DNA from: Azohydromonas australica DSM 1124
GTDB lineage: Bacteria > Pseudomonadota > Gammaproteobacteria > Burkholderiales > Burkholderiaceae_C
DNA: 64,000 bases
Direction of reading: 5' to 3'
Assembly (NCBI RefSeq): GCF_000430725.1
Contig: NZ_KE387209.1
Span: 188,415-252,414, forward strand
Shown here: positions 8,522 to 17,629 of the stretch, piece by piece
Numbering within the stretch: position 1 is the stretch's first letter
Layout: each line of letters begins with the position of its first letter
The notes under the pieces: generated by a model
Seen by the model: only the letters and a program-made list of their open reading frames with translations
The model's database searches: none
Told to the model about the DNA's origin: nothing
Translations under genes and position numbers: made by a program

Positions 8522-9499
8522 TCACTGCGGTTGCAGGCCTGCCTCTTTGGTCCAGTGTCCCCATAGGTCCACTTGTTCCAGAACAAAAGCCTTAAGCTGT
8601 TCAGACGTCGACGTGGCCGGGATCATTCCTCCATCGGTCATGAATTTGACAACGTCAGGCTCGGCCACAGCCTGCACCACGGCCTTGTTGATCTTCTCTA
8701 CAGCCGCAGCCGACAGTCCTCGGGGGCCGAAAAGCCCAACCCAGCCGACCCACTCATAACCCGGCAGACCCGATTCCGCCAACGGGGCGATATCCGGAAA
8801 ACTTTCCAGGCGCTGCTTAGATGTCACCCCGAGCGCCCGCAGCTTACCGCCTTCGACGAACGGCTTGGCGATGATTGGATCGAGCATGACAAAATCGACA
8901 CGGCCAGCCAGCAGATCCGTCGCAGCCTGCGCCATCCCAGGATAGTTCACGCTCACGGCTTGTATGCCGGATTGCGTCCTCAGCAGTTGGGCGGCAACCA
9001 GGCTACCTGAATTGCCAACGCCATAGTTCAATTTTCCCGGACGAGCCTTGGCGTACTTGATGAATTCCTGAACGGTGCGCACCGGCGTCTCGGCGTTGAC
9101 TACCAAGAGAAGTGGGTTACGGTTCAGCAGGCTGATGGGCGTGAAATCCTTGACTGGGTCATAGCCAACGTCCTTCATCATGTGGACGTTGGCCACGAAG
9201 GAATTTCCCCCCAAGAGCAGCGTATAGCCGTCACTGGATGCCCGCGCAACTGCAATTGCACCAATCTTGCTCTGTGCACCCGGTTTGTTCTCGACGATTA
9301 CCGGCTGGCCCAGCAGTTTGGCCAGAGGCTCCGTCAAACGACGAGCCAGGGTGTCGCCGCCAGATCCCACGGCCGTTGGAGAAACGATTTTGATGAGCCG
9401 ATTGGGATAATCAGTCTGTGCCCACGCGCAGCCGAATGGCAAGAGTGCCGCCAGTGCGAGGATGAAGCTCTTGCACTTGGTCGTCATGGAATGTTTCAT
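8522..9499 (-). CDS. Bug-type (TctC family) periplasmic solute-binding receptor
   Basis: 325-residue extracytoplasmic receptor of the Bug family, which binds small carboxylates for tripartite tricarboxylate transporters or signalling. A Sec signal peptide (MTTKCKSFILALAALLPFGCAWA) precedes the mature start QTDYPNRLIKIVSPTAVGSGGD. Family motifs DGYTLLLGGNSFV, PGKLNYGVGNSGS and GLPGYEWVGWVGLFGPRG are present. Start at 9499 (MKHSMTTK) or 9487 (MTTK); neither has a strong ribosome site. No TctA/TctB membrane partner is present in the window. Upstream lies operator site B. Confidence 0.9.
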   Translation of the reverse strand: MKHSMTTKCKSFILALAALLPFGCAWAQTDYPNRLIKIVSPTAVGSGGDTLARRLTEPLAKLLGQPVIVENKPGAQSKIGAIAVARASSDGYTLLLGGNSFVANVHMMKDVGYDPVKDFTPISLLNRNPLLLVVNAETPVRTVQEFIKYAKARPGKLNYGVGNSGSLVAAQLLRTQSGIQAVSVNYPGMAQAATDLLAGRVDFVMLDPIIAKPFVEGGKLRALGVTSKQRLESFPDIAPLAESGLPGYEWVGWVGLFGPRGLSAAAVEKINKAVVQAVAEPDVVKFMTDGGMIPATSTSEQLKAFVLEQVDLWGHWTKEAGLQPQ

Positions 9500-9635
9500 G
9501 AGGGTATGCGTGTGCCGAAAAGGGCTGCTGTGCGATAGGTGATGCAATGCATAGCTCCATCTCCCAGCAGAGGACTCAGTCAATTGGCCGCATTTCTTGG
9601 CGTACCGCCAAGCCATTCAAACGAGAACCTCTTCT

Positions 9636-9716
9636 GTTCGCGTATATGAACTTTTGATCTGTTATACGAATGTTATGCGGTCCGGCGCAACATTCGATCG
9701 GTGTTTTTACCAAGTG
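9636..9716 (-). promoter_or_regulatory. Tandem palindromic operators (site B) upstream of the Bug gene
   Basis: GTTCGCGTATATGAAC (9636-9651) and GATCTGTTATACGAAT (9656-9671) have centres 20 bp apart. Read on the minus strand, a weak copy of the shared upstream box (TGGTAAAAACACCGATCG) sits about 31 bp further upstream at 9695-9716. Both palindromes are degenerate, but spacing and order match the other sites. The leader to the Bug start is about 140 nt. Confidence 0.55.
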
Positions 9717-10335
9717 CCTATTCCAGCGAACCAGGTACGCGCCAAGCGATGACTCCGCAGGACGGATGCACCACGGCGATGTGAATGTCGGGGTGCCACT
9801 TTCGACCAATAAAGATGCGCAGGAAACAGTCCAGACAGCTATGCAGACGCTCGTTCCTCTGGTCATACGACCTTCTGTTTGCACCCAGTTCGTGTCGCTA
9901 TAGCGGGGACGGTGGCAGCTTGAATCTGGGGCCTGTCGCAGGGAGCTCACCGCGCCCACGATGAACGTCTCGTGGAGATTGACCCGACGCCCGACTTTGG
10001 CGTTGAAGCGCTCGACAACGGTTTCCACTTGCCTGGCACTTGCAATGCACCGCAGACCCTCAAGCAAGCGGTTGCGGGTGCAGCCTTGGCTGATCGACTT
10101 GTCCACGATCCACCCCACCAGGAATCGACAACATGGCTGGGTGCAGACGATCGCCATGCAGCTACAGCATCAGTAGCGCATCCATCCTGGTTCCGAGCGT
10201 ACCCGGCGGATCCAAGCAAACCGGTGTCCAAGGCTTGGATCGACACCGCAGCCATGTAGGCCCATGTCTTGACCGCGCCAGTGCTCAATCAAACACCGGG
10301 ACACAGCCCTTGACCGGGCCAACCTCAGGGCATCA
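9717..10335. other. Intergenic stretch without recognised gene
   Basis: About 620 bp between operator site B and the end of the CitE-like gene. Open frames on both strands exist (for instance minus 9947-10288) but their products show no family signature. Probably eroded DNA or untranslated sequence. Confidence 0.4.
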
Positions 10336-11208
10336 CTACAGCGGTTGTGATGGCACACGTGCGAGCAGGCGCTGTGCGGATCGATAGTGCGGCCGGTCGA
10401 GCATGACTCCACCAATTGCGACTGCACCGGCAGCGGGCGAGCGGTCGAAGGTCTCGACGACCCGCCGCGCCCATGCCACCTCGGGCTCGGACGGCGTGAA
10501 CACTTCATGGATCGGGTCGATCTGGTCCGGGTGGATGGCGACCTTGGCGGTGAAGCCGTCGCGCACCGCTTCGGCCGCCTCGGCCTTCAGGCCATCGGTA
10601 TCACGGAAGTTGGTGTAGACGGCGTCTATCGCCGGCACCTGCGCGGCCGTCGCACCGAGCAGTGTGAGTGCACGAGCCATCTGGTAGGGTGCCGTGTAGC
10701 GGCCGGCTTGGTCCCTGTTCGCCCGGGCACCGATGTCGGCGGCCAAATCCTCCCCACCCCAGAAAAGCGCGCACAGGCGTGGGCTGTCACCGCTTGCGTA
10801 GCTGCCCAGGCCGAACATGCTCGCCGCCGTTTCAGTCACGATTGGCAGGATGCAGATGGCGCCGGGCTCGATGCCTTCCCGGGCCTCCAGTGCCGCCAGC
10901 TGCGCAGCCAGCGTTGTGACGTCCTGGCCGCCGGCGCACTTTGGCAACATCACGCCGTAGGGCCGGGCTTTCACGACGGCTTCGAGATCGGTGAGGCTGA
11001 ATCCCGAGGTCAGCGCGTTGATGCGCACGAACAGCCGGCAGCGCTCGCGGTGTGCCGTCACGAACTCGCGGCACATTTCCCGTGCACGGTGCTTTTCGGC
11101 GTCCGGAACCGCGTCTTCCAGGTCGAGAATCAAAGCGTCTGCACCGCTGACGAGCGCCTTGTCGCACTTGCGCGCATCGTGCGCAGGCACGAACAACAGC
11201 GAACGCAT
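10336..11208 (-). CDS. CitE/HpcH-type acyl-CoA lyase
   Basis: 290-residue TIM-barrel lyase of the citrate lyase beta-subunit-like family (malyl-, citramalyl- or HMG-type CoA ester cleavage with Mg2+). It starts MRSLLFVPAHDARKCDKAL and has the signature ALILDLEDAVPDAEKHRARE, the catalytic Arg in RLFVRINAL, the metal-binding Glu in ILPIVTETAASMFG and Asp in FWGGEDLAADIGA, and the C-terminal KVAIHPDQI. It is the last gene of the operon beginning at 17489; its ATG follows the acyl-CoA dehydrogenase stop by one base (TGAAATG), so translation is likely coupled. A role in splitting a 3-hydroxyacyl-CoA into acetyl-CoA or pyruvate plus a second product is inferred. Confidence 0.9.
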   Translation of the reverse strand: MRSLLFVPAHDARKCDKALVSGADALILDLEDAVPDAEKHRAREMCREFVTAHRERCRLFVRINALTSGFSLTDLEAVVKARPYGVMLPKCAGGQDVTTLAAQLAALEAREGIEPGAICILPIVTETAASMFGLGSYASGDSPRLCALFWGGEDLAADIGARANRDQAGRYTAPYQMARALTLLGATAAQVPAIDAVYTNFRDTDGLKAEAAEAVRDGFTAKVAIHPDQIDPIHEVFTPSEPEVAWARRVVETFDRSPAAGAVAIGGVMLDRPHYRSAQRLLARVPSQPL

Positions 11209-11209
11209 T

Positions 11210-12388
11210 TCAGAACGTCCTCTGAGACAGGAAGCCGTCCACCGGGTCGAACTCCTCGACCAGCCACTTGCCGACCAGGTCCTTCAGCGCCTCCGTCGCT
11301 CCGCCGCCCAGGGTTCCGTAGCGCACGGCCCGGTAGATGCGCGAGATCGGGTATTCGTCGGTGAAGCCGTAGCCCCCGTGCACCTGCAAGGCTTCGTTGG
11401 CCACCCGAATGGCCATCTCGTTGACGAATGTCTTGGCAATCGCGGCTTCATGAGGATTGGGGAACGGATCGGCCGTCAGCGCCGCACGGTAGAGCAGGCT
11501 GCGGCCCGCCTCGATGTCGCGGTACATCTCGGCCAGCTTCCACTGGATGCCCTGAAAGTCTGCGACGCGCTGCCCACGGATCGTGCGCTCGCGAACGTAC
11601 TTGATCGCTTCCTCGAATGCGGCCTCGGCCAGCCCCAACGAAATGCTTGGATTGAGGCAACGCTGGGTGTTGAATGCCGAGAGCAGCTTCTTGAAGCCGC
11701 CTTCTCGCAGAACGACCTGTTCGACCGGCACTTCCACGTTGTCGAAGCGCAGCTCGCCCAGGTTCTCGCCGCCCATGGTGTGGTACTGAGCAGTTACCTC
11801 GAAACCCGGCGTGTTGCGGTTGACCAGGACGCAACCGATGCCATCCCGGCCGGGCGTGCCGTTGATGCGGCTGAAGACGACGAACCACTCGGCCTCGCGC
11901 GTCTTGCTGATCAGCGTCTTGACGCCGTTCACGACGGCCCTGTCACCCTTGATGACGGTATTGGTCTTGTAGTTGGGCACGTCCGTGCCGGCATGCGGCT
12001 CGGTCATGCACACGGCCAGGGCTATCTCTCCTGAGGCAACCTTCGGCAGAATCTCGCGCTTCATTGCTTGCGGCGCGTAGGTCGCGATCACGCGGGTCTG
12101 TACGCCAAGACTGCTCATCACGCCCATCGCGGTGGGATAGCAGTTTTTCGCGATTTCCTCGAGCACCAACGCCGTCTCGAACACGCGCAGATCGGAACCG
12201 CCGTACTCCTCGGGGATCGACATGCCGAGTACACCGATCTTCGCCAATTCCCGCAGGTTGTCCGCGGGATAGGTGCCGTCCAGGTACTTGATGGACTTGG
12301 CGCGGAAGTCCTTGCCGCGCGCAAGTTCGCGTACCGCCCCGATCAGGGCCCGTTGCTCGTCGGTAAGCAGGAGTCGTTGGCTGGTCAC
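11210..12388 (-). CDS. Acyl-CoA dehydrogenase
   Basis: 392-residue FAD-dependent acyl-CoA dehydrogenase, which introduces the alpha,beta double bond in an acyl-CoA. Domains run in the usual order: alpha N-domain (LLLTDEQRALIGAVRELA), beta middle domain (AVCMTEPHAGTDVPNYKT), alpha C-domain (LQVHGGYGFTDEYPISRIYR). The start is taken as GTG at 12388 (VTSQRLLL) because GGAGATC lies just upstream; the longer frame has no family sequence. The loop that carries the base in short-chain enzymes (YEGTSE) here reads GGGATE, so the base is probably placed elsewhere, as in isovaleryl-CoA-type enzymes. Position in the operon suggests oxidation of a branched or substituted acyl-CoA. Confidence 0.9.
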   Translation of the reverse strand: MTSQRLLLTDEQRALIGAVRELARGKDFRAKSIKYLDGTYPADNLRELAKIGVLGMSIPEEYGGSDLRVFETALVLEEIAKNCYPTAMGVMSSLGVQTRVIATYAPQAMKREILPKVASGEIALAVCMTEPHAGTDVPNYKTNTVIKGDRAVVNGVKTLISKTREAEWFVVFSRINGTPGRDGIGCVLVNRNTPGFEVTAQYHTMGGENLGELRFDNVEVPVEQVVLREGGFKKLLSAFNTQRCLNPSISLGLAEAAFEEAIKYVRERTIRGQRVADFQGIQWKLAEMYRDIEAGRSLLYRAALTADPFPNPHEAAIAKTFVNEMAIRVANEALQVHGGYGFTDEYPISRIYRAVRYGTLGGGATEALKDLVGKWLVEEFDPVDGFLSQRTF

Positions 12389-12462
12389 TTGTTGATCTCC
12401 ACTGTCGGTAAGCTGTTGCAATGTGCCCGGTCGCCCTCGGTGGGCGCCGCGGCTGGGACGGG

Positions 12463-13629
12463 TCACCAGGCCGCTTCCAGCACCTGTTGCAGATCGCGGG
12501 TGCCTTGCACCTGTCGCGGGTTGTCGCGCACGAACCAGTCGTCCATCGAGATGGTGGCCAACTCGGGCAGCCCCTCCCACGCGACGCCGATGTCGCGCAG
12601 GCGCTTGGGCGTGTTGAGCATGTCGAATACGTGCTCGATAGCGCCTGCCACAGCGTCAGCCGCATTGGTGTTCGTGAGTGGCGCGCCTAGCGCGACTGCA
12701 AGCTTCTCCAGACCAGCAGCAGCGGCATCGGCGTTGAAGCGAATGACGTGGGGCAGCACGATCGCATTCGTGACGCCGTTGTCGACGTGGTAGCGAGCGC
12801 TGAGCGCATGACCGAGCGGGATCGCGATGCCGGCACCGGTGTAGTCGGTGCCGTGACCGCAAAGAAGCGACGCGAACATCAAATCGTTGCGCAGCGCCGG
12901 ATCGTCACGCTTGGCCGCAGCCGTCAGTCCCCTCGCAAGCAGCCGTGTCGCGTGCATCAGCAACCCGTCGGAGAACGGATCGCCGGCCCGGGACATCAAC
13001 CCTTCCAGCGCCATAGCGAACGTGTTCAGGCCCGCGCTTACGACCAGTTCCAGCGGTGGGGTGCTCAGCAGCGCCGGGTGAACGAAGACGGCCTTGGCCC
13101 GCGTTTTCGGGTCGAACAGCGCGAGCCTGGCTCCGCTGTCCGGATCAAGCACGGCGCTGCCGGCCTTCAGCGTCGCTGTCGTCGGCGTGGTGGGCACGAC
13201 CAGTTGCGGCAGCTTGGGCGCCTTCAGCTTCGGACTGTGCAACGACCCCTGTGCATCGCGCTGGGTGCACAGTGCCTTCGCGTCGTGACCTTCGGCCAGC
13301 AGGATGCTGGCGGCGCGGGCAGTCACGATTGCAGAGCCCCCACCGATTGCAATGACGGCATCGGCCCTCAGACGTTGCAGCGCGTGCGCAGCCGCGCGTA
13401 CTGCATCAAGGGGGCTGTGTGCTTGAACCTCGGCGACCACGCCGGCGCAGCGATCGCCCAAAGCGGTGCGCACCAGATCCAGCGCGGACCGTTCACGCTG
13501 CAATGACGCCCCGCAGCAGATGACCGCGCGGCGCGCACCGAGGCGGTCGACTTCCTCAGAAAGTGCATCCAGGCTGTCGGAGCCGAAATGAAGCCTCAGC
13601 GCGGGAACGATGTGACGGTTGGAAGTCAT
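12463..13629 (-). CDS. Iron-containing alcohol dehydrogenase (maleylacetate reductase-like)
   Basis: 388-residue group III alcohol dehydrogenase. The nucleotide-binding GGGSAIVTARA and the PTTPTTATLKAGSAV loop precede the metal site region CGHGTDYTGAGIAIPLGHAL with VDNGVTNAIVLPHVIRFN. The family includes maleylacetate reductases and 4-hydroxybutyrate-type dehydrogenases; the loop sequence and missing GSEVT motif are closer to the maleylacetate reductase side. ATG at 13629 (MTSNRHIVPAL) was chosen because family similarity begins there. Its start overlaps the 3' end of gntR by 74 nt. A paralogue lies at 26270-27433 in the second operon and ends in the same LQQVLEAAW. Confidence 0.88.
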   Translation of the reverse strand: MTSNRHIVPALRLHFGSDSLDALSEEVDRLGARRAVICCGASLQRERSALDLVRTALGDRCAGVVAEVQAHSPLDAVRAAAHALQRLRADAVIAIGGGSAIVTARAASILLAEGHDAKALCTQRDAQGSLHSPKLKAPKLPQLVVPTTPTTATLKAGSAVLDPDSGARLALFDPKTRAKAVFVHPALLSTPPLELVVSAGLNTFAMALEGLMSRAGDPFSDGLLMHATRLLARGLTAAAKRDDPALRNDLMFASLLCGHGTDYTGAGIAIPLGHALSARYHVDNGVTNAIVLPHVIRFNADAAAAGLEKLAVALGAPLTNTNAADAVAGAIEHVFDMLNTPKRLRDIGVAWEGLPELATISMDDWFVRDNPRQVQGTRDLQQVLEAAW

Positions 13630-14434
13630 GGCTGGTGTCTGGTGTGGCGCTACCTGGCGCTTGCGCATCGTGCGGGATGGCGTCGGGTGCGCCGTGCAGG
13701 TCGCGGATCCGGGTCGGCTCGCCGAGCAGGTGCCTGTAGCGCTCACGGACTAGAGATTCGAGCTCGCCGACGTGCTGTGCCATGGCAGCAGCACTGGCTA
13801 TAGAGTCGCGGCCACGACAGGCGTCAAGAATCCTCCGGTGCGCGAGAAGCACATGCCGTCGGTGATTCGCGGCATAGCGGACGCCGTGGTGATCGCCCTG
13901 CGCCAGCAGGCTCATCGCACCCCAGAACGCTTCCAGCACTGCATTGCCGCTGGCGCGGGCCACGATGTCATGGAAAGTCTTGTTTTCGGCGATGAACGCC
14001 GATGGATCGTCCCCCAACCGATCCATGCGTTCGATCGAGTCCTGCATTGCGCGGAAGTCCGACTCGGTACCTTGCCGTGCCGCTTCGGCAGCCAGCACGG
14101 GCTCGATCGCCTCGCGAGCTTGCAGCACCGCTGCAAACGGGACCTGGTTGAACCGCAGGTAGACCGACAGGCTGTGCGTGAGCGTGTCCAGACTCGGCCG
14201 CTGCACCACGAGGCCTCCTCCGGGTCCTGGTCGCTGCTGCAGCACACCGAGCGATTCGAGAATGCGAACCCCTTCGCGCAGCGTCGGCCGGCTGACACCG
14301 AACTGCGTCAGCAACTCTGCCTCGGTCGCAAACGTCTCACCCTGTGAAAGCCCGGCCTGCGCTACTTGTGCGAGCAAGGCCTGCGCGACGTGCTGCGACT
14401 TGCCAGGATAGACAGTCGGCGCGCGCATCATCAC
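13556..14434 (-). CDS. GntR-family transcriptional regulator (FadR/FCD subfamily)
   Basis: 292-residue regulator. The N-terminal winged helix-turn-helix is seen at FATEAELLTQFGVSRPTLRE and GVLQQRPGPGGGLVV (residues about 35-80), followed by an all-helical FCD ligand domain (VLQAREAIEPVLAAEAA, NKTFHDIVARASGN, HRRILDACRGRD). A Pro/Ser/Ala-rich tail of about 50 residues follows and overlaps the next gene by 74 nt, which is odd. The gene lies inside the catabolic operon (4-nt overlap with the enoyl-CoA hydratase), so it probably senses a pathway acid or CoA ester. It is the only intact transcription factor I found in the window and so one candidate reader of the repeated palindromic operators, though its own operon lacks them. 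Confidence 0.9.
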   Translation of the reverse strand: MMMRAPTVYPGKSQHVAQALLAQVAQAGLSQGETFATEAELLTQFGVSRPTLREGVRILESLGVLQQRPGPGGGLVVQRPSLDTLTHSLSVYLRFNQVPFAAVLQAREAIEPVLAAEAARQGTESDFRAMQDSIERMDRLGDDPSAFIAENKTFHDIVARASGNAVLEAFWGAMSLLAQGDHHGVRYAANHRRHVLLAHRRILDACRGRDSIASAAAMAQHVGELESLVRERYRHLLGEPTRIRDLHGAPDAIPHDAQAPGSATPDTSHDFQPSHRSRAEASFRLRQPGCTF

Positions 14435-15213
14435 TCCGCGACGCCCGTGAAGTGCGGCGCTCTTTTTTCCTCGAACGCCGTCAGGCCCTCGGCGTAGTCG
14501 GCCGAACCGAGGATGCCTGGCAGTGCCGCGCGTTCCAGGCGCAGTGCAGCCTCCAGCGGAAGCTCGATGCCCTCGTAGACCAGCCGTTTCAGCGTCGCCT
14601 GGGCCGGTGCCGAACGTTGCCCAAGCAGCCGGGCGATGGCATGCGCCCGCTCGGTCAGCGCCTCGGGCAAGACAACCTCGTTGACCAGCCCGATGCCAAG
14701 GGCGTACTCGCTGCTGACAGGCTCACCCGTCAACATCATGTGCAGCGCACGGCTCACTCCAACGACGCGCGGCAGGCGCTGGCTGCCACCCGCTCCGGGG
14801 AACGCACCCACGCGGCTTTCCGTCAGGCCGAGTTGTATGCCGCTGGCGGCGAGCCGCAGGTCGCAGGCCAGCGCCATCTCCAACCCACCGCCGAGTGCCA
14901 GGCCGTTCAGCACAGCGATGGTGACGCAGCGAGCCGCGGCAATGGCGTCGACAGCGGCATTGATGGCGGCGTTGTGGGCCAGGCGCGCGGCCAGGTCCAT
15001 GCCCTTTCGTTCCTTCAGATCGGCCCCAGCACAGAAGGCGCGGCCGCTGCCGCGAATCAGCAGCACCCGTGCCCGGCGTTTTGTCGCCTCGTCGATCGCC
15101 TCGCCCAGCGCCCTCACCGTGGCGACACCAAGTGCGTTCATTCGCTCGGGCCGCTCCAGCCGGATCTCGAAAACGTGGTCGTCACGGGCATCAAGGAAGA
15201 CGTCTTGCTTCAT
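14431..15213 (-). CDS. Enoyl-CoA hydratase/isomerase family protein
   Basis: 260-residue crotonase-fold enzyme acting on CoA thioesters. The CoA-binding/oxyanion block GRAFCAGADLKE and NGLALGGGLEMALACDLRLA are present. The first catalytic Glu of hydratases is kept in LGLTESRVGAFPGAGGSQRL, but the second (in AMEMVLTG of rat hydratase) is His here (ALHMMLTG), so simple hydration of 2-enoyl-CoA is not certain; isomerase, hydrolase or lyase chemistry is possible. It starts 21 nt after the CoA hydrolase/transferase stop and overlaps gntR by four bases (ATGA). Confidence 0.88.
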   Translation of the reverse strand: MKQDVFLDARDDHVFEIRLERPERMNALGVATVRALGEAIDEATKRRARVLLIRGSGRAFCAGADLKERKGMDLAARLAHNAAINAAVDAIAAARCVTIAVLNGLALGGGLEMALACDLRLAASGIQLGLTESRVGAFPGAGGSQRLPRVVGVSRALHMMLTGEPVSSEYALGIGLVNEVVLPEALTERAHAIARLLGQRSAPAQATLKRLVYEGIELPLEAALRLERAALPGILGSADYAEGLTAFEEKRAPHFTGVAE

Positions 15214-15234
15214 GGGATACCTAACCTATGAAAT

Positions 15235-16497
15235 TCAGCAAGCCGGTGTGCCGTCGTACAGCGCACGCTCAAGCGATTCGCGATGGTCCGGATGCGCGAT
15301 GGCGGCCAAACGTCGCGCGCGCTCGTGCAGGCTGCACCCTCGCAGGTGCGCCGTCCCGTGCTCAGTGACGACGATGTCGATCTCGCTGCGCGCCGTGGTC
15401 ACAGGGCGCGAGCCGAGCGACGCGACGATGCGCGAATGCCGGCCGTCTGGCGTGGTCGATGGCATTGCAACGATGGACCGCCCACCCGGCGACAACACGC
15501 CCGCGCGTACGAAATCCACCTGCCCGCCCACGGCACCGAGGTAGCGCCCGCCGGCAATCTCCGAATTGGCCTGGCCGGTCAGGTCGATCTCGATCACCGA
15601 GTTGACCGTATGGAAATTCGACAATTGCCCCGCGACCGCAAGGTTGTGGGTGTAGTCAGCGCTGCGCAAGGCCACCTGCTGGGTCCGCTCCGCAAAGTCC
15701 CTCAGACGCCGGGTACCGAAGAGGCCGCCAGTGACGGTGAGGCCTGGATCGAGCGACTTGTGCGCGTTCGTCACCACACCCGCTTCGATCAAGTCGACCA
15801 GCACGTCGGAAACCACGCCGCTGTGCACACCCAAGCCTTCATGCTGGCGCAGCGAGCGGGCTACCGCCGCTGGCAGCGTGCCGACGCCCAGTTGGATCGT
15901 GGCGCGATCCGGGATCAGGGCCGACACCTCCTGTGCCACCTGCTGCTCCACTGGCGAAGGCTCTGGGTCAGGCAGGTCAATGATCCGCGTGTCGCTCTCG
16001 ACCAGGATGTCGATGTCCTCGCCGTTAACACACGCATCTCCACCCACCAGCGGCAGCGCCGGGTTGAGCAGTGCAATCACTACGCGGGCTTGCTGAATCA
16101 AGGCCTGCGTAAAGTCGGCGATCACGCCGAGCGTGTACTGCCCGCCGGGCAGCGGCCTGACTTGAACCAGTACCACGTCGGCTCGCAGCGTCCCCATCCG
16201 AATCAAGGAAGGGATGCTGCTGACATGGCACGGCACGATCTCGGAGATGGAAGTCACGCGCCGGCTCGTGCCCGCACCGTTGAGCGCGCGAAACCGGAAA
16301 TGTGTGCCGAGCTCGGGACGCAGGGTTTCCGACTGCGTCAAGCCGAAGAAAAGAGTAGGACGCTCAAGGTCGGACGCTTGGGCCACCAGCGCCTCTGTGA
16401 GCGCGAGCGGTTCACCGGGGCCCTGAGGCCAGCCGATCACGTCGCCCGCACACACGTGCGCGCAAAAGCGCAGTTGCGACAATGCGAGCGTCTTCAT
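15235..16497 (-). CDS. Acetyl-CoA hydrolase/CoA-transferase family protein
   Basis: 420-residue protein of the acetyl-CoA hydrolase / 4-hydroxybutyrate CoA-transferase family. Motifs: IQLGVGTLPAAVARSL, LGVHSGVVSDVLVDLIEAG, the active-site-Glu block FHTVNSVIEIDLTGQANSE, GAVGGQVDFVRAG and VVTEHGTAHLRGCSLHERA. These enzymes exchange CoA between acids through a glutamyl-CoA intermediate. The likely role is activation of the imported acid or recycling of CoA. ATG at 16497 starts two bases after the Bug receptor stop (TGACCATG), which couples uptake receptor and activating enzyme. Confidence 0.88.
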   Translation of the reverse strand: MKTLALSQLRFCAHVCAGDVIGWPQGPGEPLALTEALVAQASDLERPTLFFGLTQSETLRPELGTHFRFRALNGAGTSRRVTSISEIVPCHVSSIPSLIRMGTLRADVVLVQVRPLPGGQYTLGVIADFTQALIQQARVVIALLNPALPLVGGDACVNGEDIDILVESDTRIIDLPDPEPSPVEQQVAQEVSALIPDRATIQLGVGTLPAAVARSLRQHEGLGVHSGVVSDVLVDLIEAGVVTNAHKSLDPGLTVTGGLFGTRRLRDFAERTQQVALRSADYTHNLAVAGQLSNFHTVNSVIEIDLTGQANSEIAGGRYLGAVGGQVDFVRAGVLSPGGRSIVAMPSTTPDGRHSRIVASLGSRPVTTARSEIDIVVTEHGTAHLRGCSLHERARRLAAIAHPDHRESLERALYDGTPAC

Positions 16498-16499
16498 GG

Positions 16500-17489
16500 T
16501 CACTCGGCAATCTGGATGTTGCGTTCCTTGATCAGCCGTGCCCACCGCGACAGGTCGGAGCGGATCAGGCTGCCGAGCGCCTCGGGCGTCCCGGGCCGCG
16601 GCTCCGCACCTTCACGCGCGAGCATTTCCTTCACGTCGGGCTGGGCCAGCACGGCATTGAGCTCGTCGTTAAGCTTCTTGACGACCGCAGGCGGCGTGCG
16701 CGCCGGGGCCATTAGACCGAACCACACTTCGAGGCGGAAGCCTGGCAGGCCGGCTTCCTCGGTGGTAGGAATGTCCGGCGCCAGCGGCGAGCGATGCGCT
16801 CCGGTAACGGCAAGGCCACGCATCTTGCCGGCCTTAATCTGCTGGGTCCCAGCAGCCAGGCTGGGAAGCAGCAACTGCAGGCTGCCTCCCATCATGTCCG
16901 TGAAGGCTTGCGATATGCCCTTGTAGGGCACGTGCGTCAGCTCCACGTTTGCCGCACTTGCAAACAGTTCCGTAGCCAAGTGGTTCATGCCGCCAACGCC
17001 GGCCGATCCGTAGTTGATGCTGCCCGGTTTAGCCCGTGCAAGGTCGATGAATTCCTTCAGCGTCTTCGCCTTCACGTTGTTCGCAACTGCCACGGCAAAG
17101 GGGCTGGTCGCGATCAACCCCACCGGGACCAGATCCTTCAGCGGATCAAAGGGCAACTTCTTGCCGCTAGCAGCGTTCGTCGTCAACGATGTGGACGTGA
17201 AGAGCAGCGTGTAGCCGTCCGGGGCGGCCTTTGCGACGGTGTCCGTGCCGATCGTGCCACCACCGCCGCCTCTGTTGTCAACGACAAACGTCTGCCCCAA
17301 CCGGGCACTCAACTTCGTGCCTACGACGCGGGCGATGTTGTCGTTGCTGCCACCGGCCGCGAAAGGCACGACCAGCTTGACGGGTGCTGCAGGCCATGTT
17401 GCCTGCGCCCCTGCCCATGACGGAAATAGGCATGTGGCAATCGCCATGACAGAAGCGTTCTTCAGTGCTTTTACCTTCACTAGGTTCAC
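16500..17489 (-). CDS. Bug-type periplasmic receptor, first gene of the 10.3-17.5 kb operon
   Basis: 329-residue TctC-family receptor. Signal peptide MNLVKVKALKNASVMAIATC...AGA, then the family start PVKLVVPFAAGGSNDNIARV, PDGYTLLFTSTSLTTN, PGSINYGSAGVGGMNHLATE, VPYKG and GLPGFRLEVWFGLMAPA. It heads a run of seven minus-strand genes separated by at most 74 nt or overlapping, so it presumably delivers or reports the substrate of that pathway. The upstream 140 bp has no copy of the tandem operator seen elsewhere, so this operon is probably under different control. Confidence 0.92.
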   Translation of the reverse strand: MNLVKVKALKNASVMAIATCLFPSWAGAQATWPAAPVKLVVPFAAGGSNDNIARVVGTKLSARLGQTFVVDNRGGGGGTIGTDTVAKAAPDGYTLLFTSTSLTTNAASGKKLPFDPLKDLVPVGLIATSPFAVAVANNVKAKTLKEFIDLARAKPGSINYGSAGVGGMNHLATELFASAANVELTHVPYKGISQAFTDMMGGSLQLLLPSLAAGTQQIKAGKMRGLAVTGAHRSPLAPDIPTTEEAGLPGFRLEVWFGLMAPARTPPAVVKKLNDELNAVLAQPDVKEMLAREGAEPRPGTPEALGSLIRSDLSRWARLIKERNIQIAE

Positions 17490-17629
17490 GTTGATCCTTC
17501 CAAGGCCTACAGATCTTCAGACTGCCGTTGCGAAACCCTCTAAATGATTTCTTGTCAGCGCCAAATTCGGAATAGTGAATTCAGTCTAAGAACGGGACTT
17601 CGTACAGTCCAACGCGATTTTCAGGACGC

